From Bradyrhizobium sp. (GTDB lineage: Bacteria; Pseudomonadota; Alphaproteobacteria; Rhizobiales; Xanthobacteraceae), in NCBI GenBank assembly GCA_028290165.1, contig JAQGKJ010000229.1:1-16614 (forward strand): 16,614 bases of DNA, given 5' to 3'. A model generated the notes under the pieces. The model worked only from the letters and a program-made list of their open reading frames with translations. It made no database searches and was not told the origin of the DNA. How positions within the stretch are numbered: position 1 is the first letter of the stretch; each line of letters begins with the position of its first letter. Of this stretch, positions 13,936-16,614 are shown in pieces. A program made the position numbers and the translations under genes.

Positions 13936-14433
13936 ATGTTTTGGAACAGGAAAATCATTCATTGCATACTGCAATGTTCACTATCGATGACAATTCTTGC
14001 CGCGGCTCCGGCTCGCGCCGAGCAGAGCTTCGATGGCGTCGCTGGCTCATGGTCGGGTGTCGGTTCGATGAAGCCTTCGGATGGACCGCGCGAGCGCGTC
14101 CGGTGCAAAGTTGACTACATGGTCAAGAACGCCGGTCAGTCCGTGAAAATGAATGTGCGTTGCGCCAGCGACGCCTACAAGATGGATTTAAGCGCCAACA
14201 TCGATGAAAATGGCACCGCCCTTTCAGGCAACTGGTTTGAAAGCCAGTATCGGCAGGGCGGCAAGGTTTCAGGGCAAAACGTCAACGGCCTGATCGAAGC
14301 GAAAGTCGAGAGCGAGACCATCACCGCCTTGCTGACGGTTCACACCAAAGGCAACCACCAGACGTTCGTTATGGAAGCACCCGGCATGTGGGTTTCGCAG
14401 GTTTCGATCGACCTTGTCCGGGACCCGCGATAA
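13936..14433 (+). CDS. Small exported protein of unknown function
   Basis: Product of 165 residues with a signal peptide (residues 1-28, ending APARA before EQSF). The mature part is predominantly beta: GSWSGVGSMKPSDGPRERVRCKVDY, then a Cys pair (57 and 76) likely to be bonded, and an ending VSIDLVRDP. It resembles unnamed alphaproteobacterial periplasmic proteins with a G-x-W-x-G-x-G opening; no function is known to me. A ribosome binding site (GAGGAC, 13921-13926) precedes ATG 13936. It is 124 bases from the DUF2147 gene and may be the last member of the envelope operon or have its own start of transcription. It converges with the downstream MFS gene. Confidence 0.72.
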   Translation: MFWNRKIIHCILQCSLSMTILAAAPARAEQSFDGVAGSWSGVGSMKPSDGPRERVRCKVDYMVKNAGQSVKMNVRCASDAYKMDLSANIDENGTALSGNWFESQYRQGGKVSGQNVNGLIEAKVESETITALLTVHTKGNHQTFVMEAPGMWVSQVSIDLVRDPR

Positions 14434-14466
14434 TGTGCTCCGGCGTTCGCCTGGACGACGAGACGG

Positions 14467-15738
14467 TTACGCGAACTTCGGCTGCGCCGCCTGAGCCACC
14501 AGGCGCGCGCGCTCAGTGTTGGGCCACAGCAGCGCCAAGCCAAGCAATCCGGACGAGATCAGGATGACGGCGTTGATGGTGAAGCCGGTCATGTAGCCCT
14601 CGAGCAGCCCGCCCGCGTTCTGGATCACTTTGCCCATCACTGACGGCGCGATGATGCCGGCGAGCGTGTAGATCGCGCCGTAGATCGCGATCACGGCGCC
14701 GCGCTGCTGTACCGGCGTGAACTCGCCCAGCATCGGCGGGCAGACGACATAGATCGATCCGCAAAGCCCGGACCCGAACACCAGGAACGCGATCTGCAGC
14801 CCCGCGCCATCGATATGCGGCAGAGCTGCCAGGATCGATCCGCCGACGATCAGGGGCACCGAACCAAGCACGCCGCGTGCGCCGCGGGTGGATACGCCGC
14901 GCGCCATCAGCACCTGCGAAATCCATCCTGTCAGCAGCACGATGGCGGCGCCGAATACCCATGGCAGGATCGAAATCCACCCGGCATCCTGCTGCGAGAA
15001 GCCGAGACCCTTGATGATGAAGGGCGTGAACCAGGTCAGGCCGAGCGAGAGCGCCCAATAGGCGCCGAAGGTCGCGGCGCAGCAGCCAATGAAGGTCCGC
15101 GAGGTCAGCAGCTGGAAATAGGGCACGCGCGGATCGGCCTTGGCCATTGCAACGGTTTGCACCAGCGGGCCTTCCTTGCCCATCATCAGCCACGCCAGGG
15201 CCCACATCAGCCCGACGACGCCGAGCGCGCCGAACGCATAGTGCCAGGTGTAATTGACGATCAGCCAGTTCAGCGCCGGCACCGCGAGGATCACGCCGAA
15301 TGCCGAGCCCTGCGACAGGATGGCGGTCGGCAGCGTCCGCTTCTCGTCGGGAAACCATTTGTAGACCGAATGCGCCGCCACCGAAAACGCCGGCCCCTCG
15401 CCGGCGCCGAGAATCACGCGGCAGATCAGAAGCGTGCTGAAGCTGACCGTGCCCACCATCGGAAATTGCGCCAGCGCCCATATCAAAGCGAGCGCCAGCA
15501 GGACCCAGCGCGTGGCGATGCGGTTGACGATGAACCCGACCACGATGGCGGCGATCGAGAACAGGAAGAAGAACGAGGAGCCGAGCAGGCCGAACTGCTC
15601 AGGTTCGAGTTTCAGCTCGGTCATGATCGGCACGCCGGCGAGGCCGACCACGATCTTGTCCGCGAAATTGACCAGCATGAAAAGAAACAGCAGAAACGTG
15701 ATCTTCCAGGCACCCTTGGGCGTCGGTTGCGTGGTCAT
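14467..15738 (-). CDS. MFS permease, anion:cation symporter-like
   Basis: Inner-membrane transporter of 423 residues with about 12 hydrophobic segments. The opening WKITFLLFLFMLVNFADKIVVGLAGVPIM and the following LLGSSFFFLFSIAAIVVGFIVNRIATRW match the ACS branch of the MFS, whose members import organic anions such as sugar acids, tartrate or aromatic acids. RVILGAGEGPAFSVAAHSVYKWFP is also typical. The start is set at 15738 because GGGGAGAG lies just upstream and the protein then starts MTTQPTPKG; a longer reading adds 17 residues without a binding site. It stands alone on the minus strand, and its ligand is unknown. Confidence 0.85.
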   Translation of the reverse strand: MTTQPTPKGAWKITFLLFLFMLVNFADKIVVGLAGVPIMTELKLEPEQFGLLGSSFFFLFSIAAIVVGFIVNRIATRWVLLALALIWALAQFPMVGTVSFSTLLICRVILGAGEGPAFSVAAHSVYKWFPDEKRTLPTAILSQGSAFGVILAVPALNWLIVNYTWHYAFGALGVVGLMWALAWLMMGKEGPLVQTVAMAKADPRVPYFQLLTSRTFIGCCAATFGAYWALSLGLTWFTPFIIKGLGFSQQDAGWISILPWVFGAAIVLLTGWISQVLMARGVSTRGARGVLGSVPLIVGGSILAALPHIDGAGLQIAFLVFGSGLCGSIYVVCPPMLGEFTPVQQRGAVIAIYGAIYTLAGIIAPSVMGKVIQNAGGLLEGYMTGFTINAVILISSGLLGLALLWPNTERARLVAQAAQPKFA

Positions 15739-15997
15739 GGTCTCTCCCCGGTCATCTTTTCGCTTGCTGGCCCCATTGATCGGCCGCATCGGATGCTACC
15801 TGCCGCCTGTCAGGCATTGCAACTGGGCATTTTGGCGCGAGCCGCGTGCGCTGCAACCAGCGAGCCGTCTTCGGATGCCGCCCGGCGCTGTTTCCTCGAC
15901 CTCCAGCAACCGGATCACGATCGCGTCGCGCCGCGATTGAGACCGTGATCTCCTCATTGGGCCTTGGTATGTTGTGCGCTCACATCAGGGGATTTTC
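15739..15997. other. Divergent intergenic region without recognised elements
   Basis: This 259-base space separates the MFS gene (minus) from the secreted methyltransferase-like gene (plus) and should hold both promoters. I see no convincing -35/-10 pair, no copy of the GCAAC element and no strong palindrome. Apparent ORFs here are short and lack binding sites. Confidence 0.4.
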
Positions 15998-16614
15998 ATG
16001 GTCAAATCGGTCCATTGCCGCGCGAACGTCATCGTCGTGCTTGCGTTATTTTCGATAGTTGCGGGATCGAGCGTGGCGTGGGCCGAGGACGCCAGGGCGC
16101 CGGATTATGAGGCCATTGTCGCTTCGCCCGACCGCAGCGATGCCGACCGCCAAACCGACCTGCGCCGCCAGCCCGCCAAGATGCTCGCCTTCACCGGCGC
16201 GAGGCCCGGAATGAAGGTGCTCGATATGGACGCCAACGCGGGCTACAGCACGGAACTGCTGGCGCGCGCAACTGCGCCTGGCGGCGTGGTTTACGCGCAG
16301 GACTCGGCCGAAGTGATCGAGCGGTTCGTCAAGGACAAGTTCGATATCAGGGCGCAGAAGCCCGCCATGAAAGACGTCGTGCATGTCATCAGGAATTTCG
16401 ACGATCCTGTCCCACCTGATGTCAGCAGCCTTGATCTGATCACGTTTTTCTTTGCCTACCACGATACGACCTACATGGCGGTCGACCGCGCGCAGATGAA
16501 CAAGAAGATGTTTGCGGCGCTAAAACCCGGCGGCTTCCTCATCATCGCCGACCATTCCGCCAAGCCAGGCGACGGCGTCAACGTCGCCAAGACGCTGCAC
16601 CGGATCGAGGAGAG
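15998..16614 (+). CDS. Secreted SAM-methyltransferase-like protein (3' end outside window)
   Basis: The first 205 codons of a gene that runs off the right edge. ATG 15998 follows AGGGGA by six bases. A signal peptide (VIVVLALFSIVAGSSVAWA) is predicted to be cleaved before EDAR, so the mature protein would be periplasmic, which is unusual for a SAM-dependent enzyme. The fold follows the class I pattern: VLDMDANAGYSTELLARA at the SAM motif, later a FFFAYHDTTYM segment and LKPGGFLIIADHSA. The motif I loop has DANAG where GAGGG or similar is normal, so SAM binding is doubtful. It may be a genuine but divergent enzyme or a non-catalytic relative. Similar exported proteins occur in other Proteobacteria as far as I recall. 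Confidence 0.78.
   Translation, partial: MVKSVHCRANVIVVLALFSIVAGSSVAWAEDARAPDYEAIVASPDRSDADRQTDLRRQPAKMLAFTGARPGMKVLDMDANAGYSTELLARATAPGGVVYAQDSAEVIERFVKDKFDIRAQKPAMKDVVHVIRNFDDPVPPDVSSLDLITFFFAYHDTTYMAVDRAQMNKKMFAALKPGGFLIIADHSAKPGDGVNVAKTLHRIEE

Noticed and set aside
14815..15948. Plus-strand open frame of 377 codons opposite the second MFS gene
   Set aside because: The composition (very rich in Arg, Glu, Gln and His, no hydrophobic core) is that of a shadow frame, and the opposite strand encodes a clear 12-helix permease.

Overview
The window looks like a chromosomal stretch of a GC-rich alphaproteobacterium, most probably from the Bradyrhizobium/Rhodopseudomonas group. This rests on codon use, the mix of gene families (Fsr-like and ACS-type MFS permeases, a D-aminoacylase-type amidohydrolase, DUF2147, MipA/OmpV) and a short GC-rich palindrome of a kind I associate with intergenic regions of that group. 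The taxonomic call is an inference. I see no tRNA, rRNA, CRISPR array, insertion sequence or phage gene.

Layout. Bases 1-209 hold the end of an unidentified acidic protein. Bases 383-3419 hold an MFS permease and an N-acyl-D-amino-acid deacylase-type amidohydrolase on the + strand. They converge on an OmpR/EnvZ-like two-component pair (minus strand, 3509-5493, ATGA overlap). Divergent from that pair is a + strand block: a possible 57-residue ORF and a membrane fatty acid hydroxylase-type protein (5700-6435); a tight operon of 'thermostable hemolysin' (GNAT/LuxI-like), acyl-CoA ligase-like enzyme, heme-oxygenase-like diiron oxidase, SDR, TPR protein and methyltransferase (6583-11581); then a run of envelope proteins, namely MipA/OmpV, a possible lipoprotein, DUF2147 and a small exported protein (11689-14433). 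A second MFS permease (minus strand, 14467-15738) and a secreted methyltransferase-like protein (+, from 15998, cut by the window end) close the window.

The most interesting point is that three upstream regions of the central block share one 15-bp element, GCAACRTTYGGAMAY. Two copies lie 31 bp apart in the two-component/hydroxylase divergent region. One lies before the hemolysin operon and one before the MipA operon. In the last two the whole 98-base leader is duplicated (roughly 73% identical by eye), keeps the same distance to the start codon, and can fold into the same bulged hairpin directly upstream of the ribosome binding site. The simplest reading is one regulon: the two-component system (or another factor) co-controls a fatty-acyl-based biosynthetic operon and an outer-membrane/envelope operon. 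No product is known to me for this enzyme set. A small lipid-derived metabolite or signal, or a modified membrane lipid, is a hypothesis.
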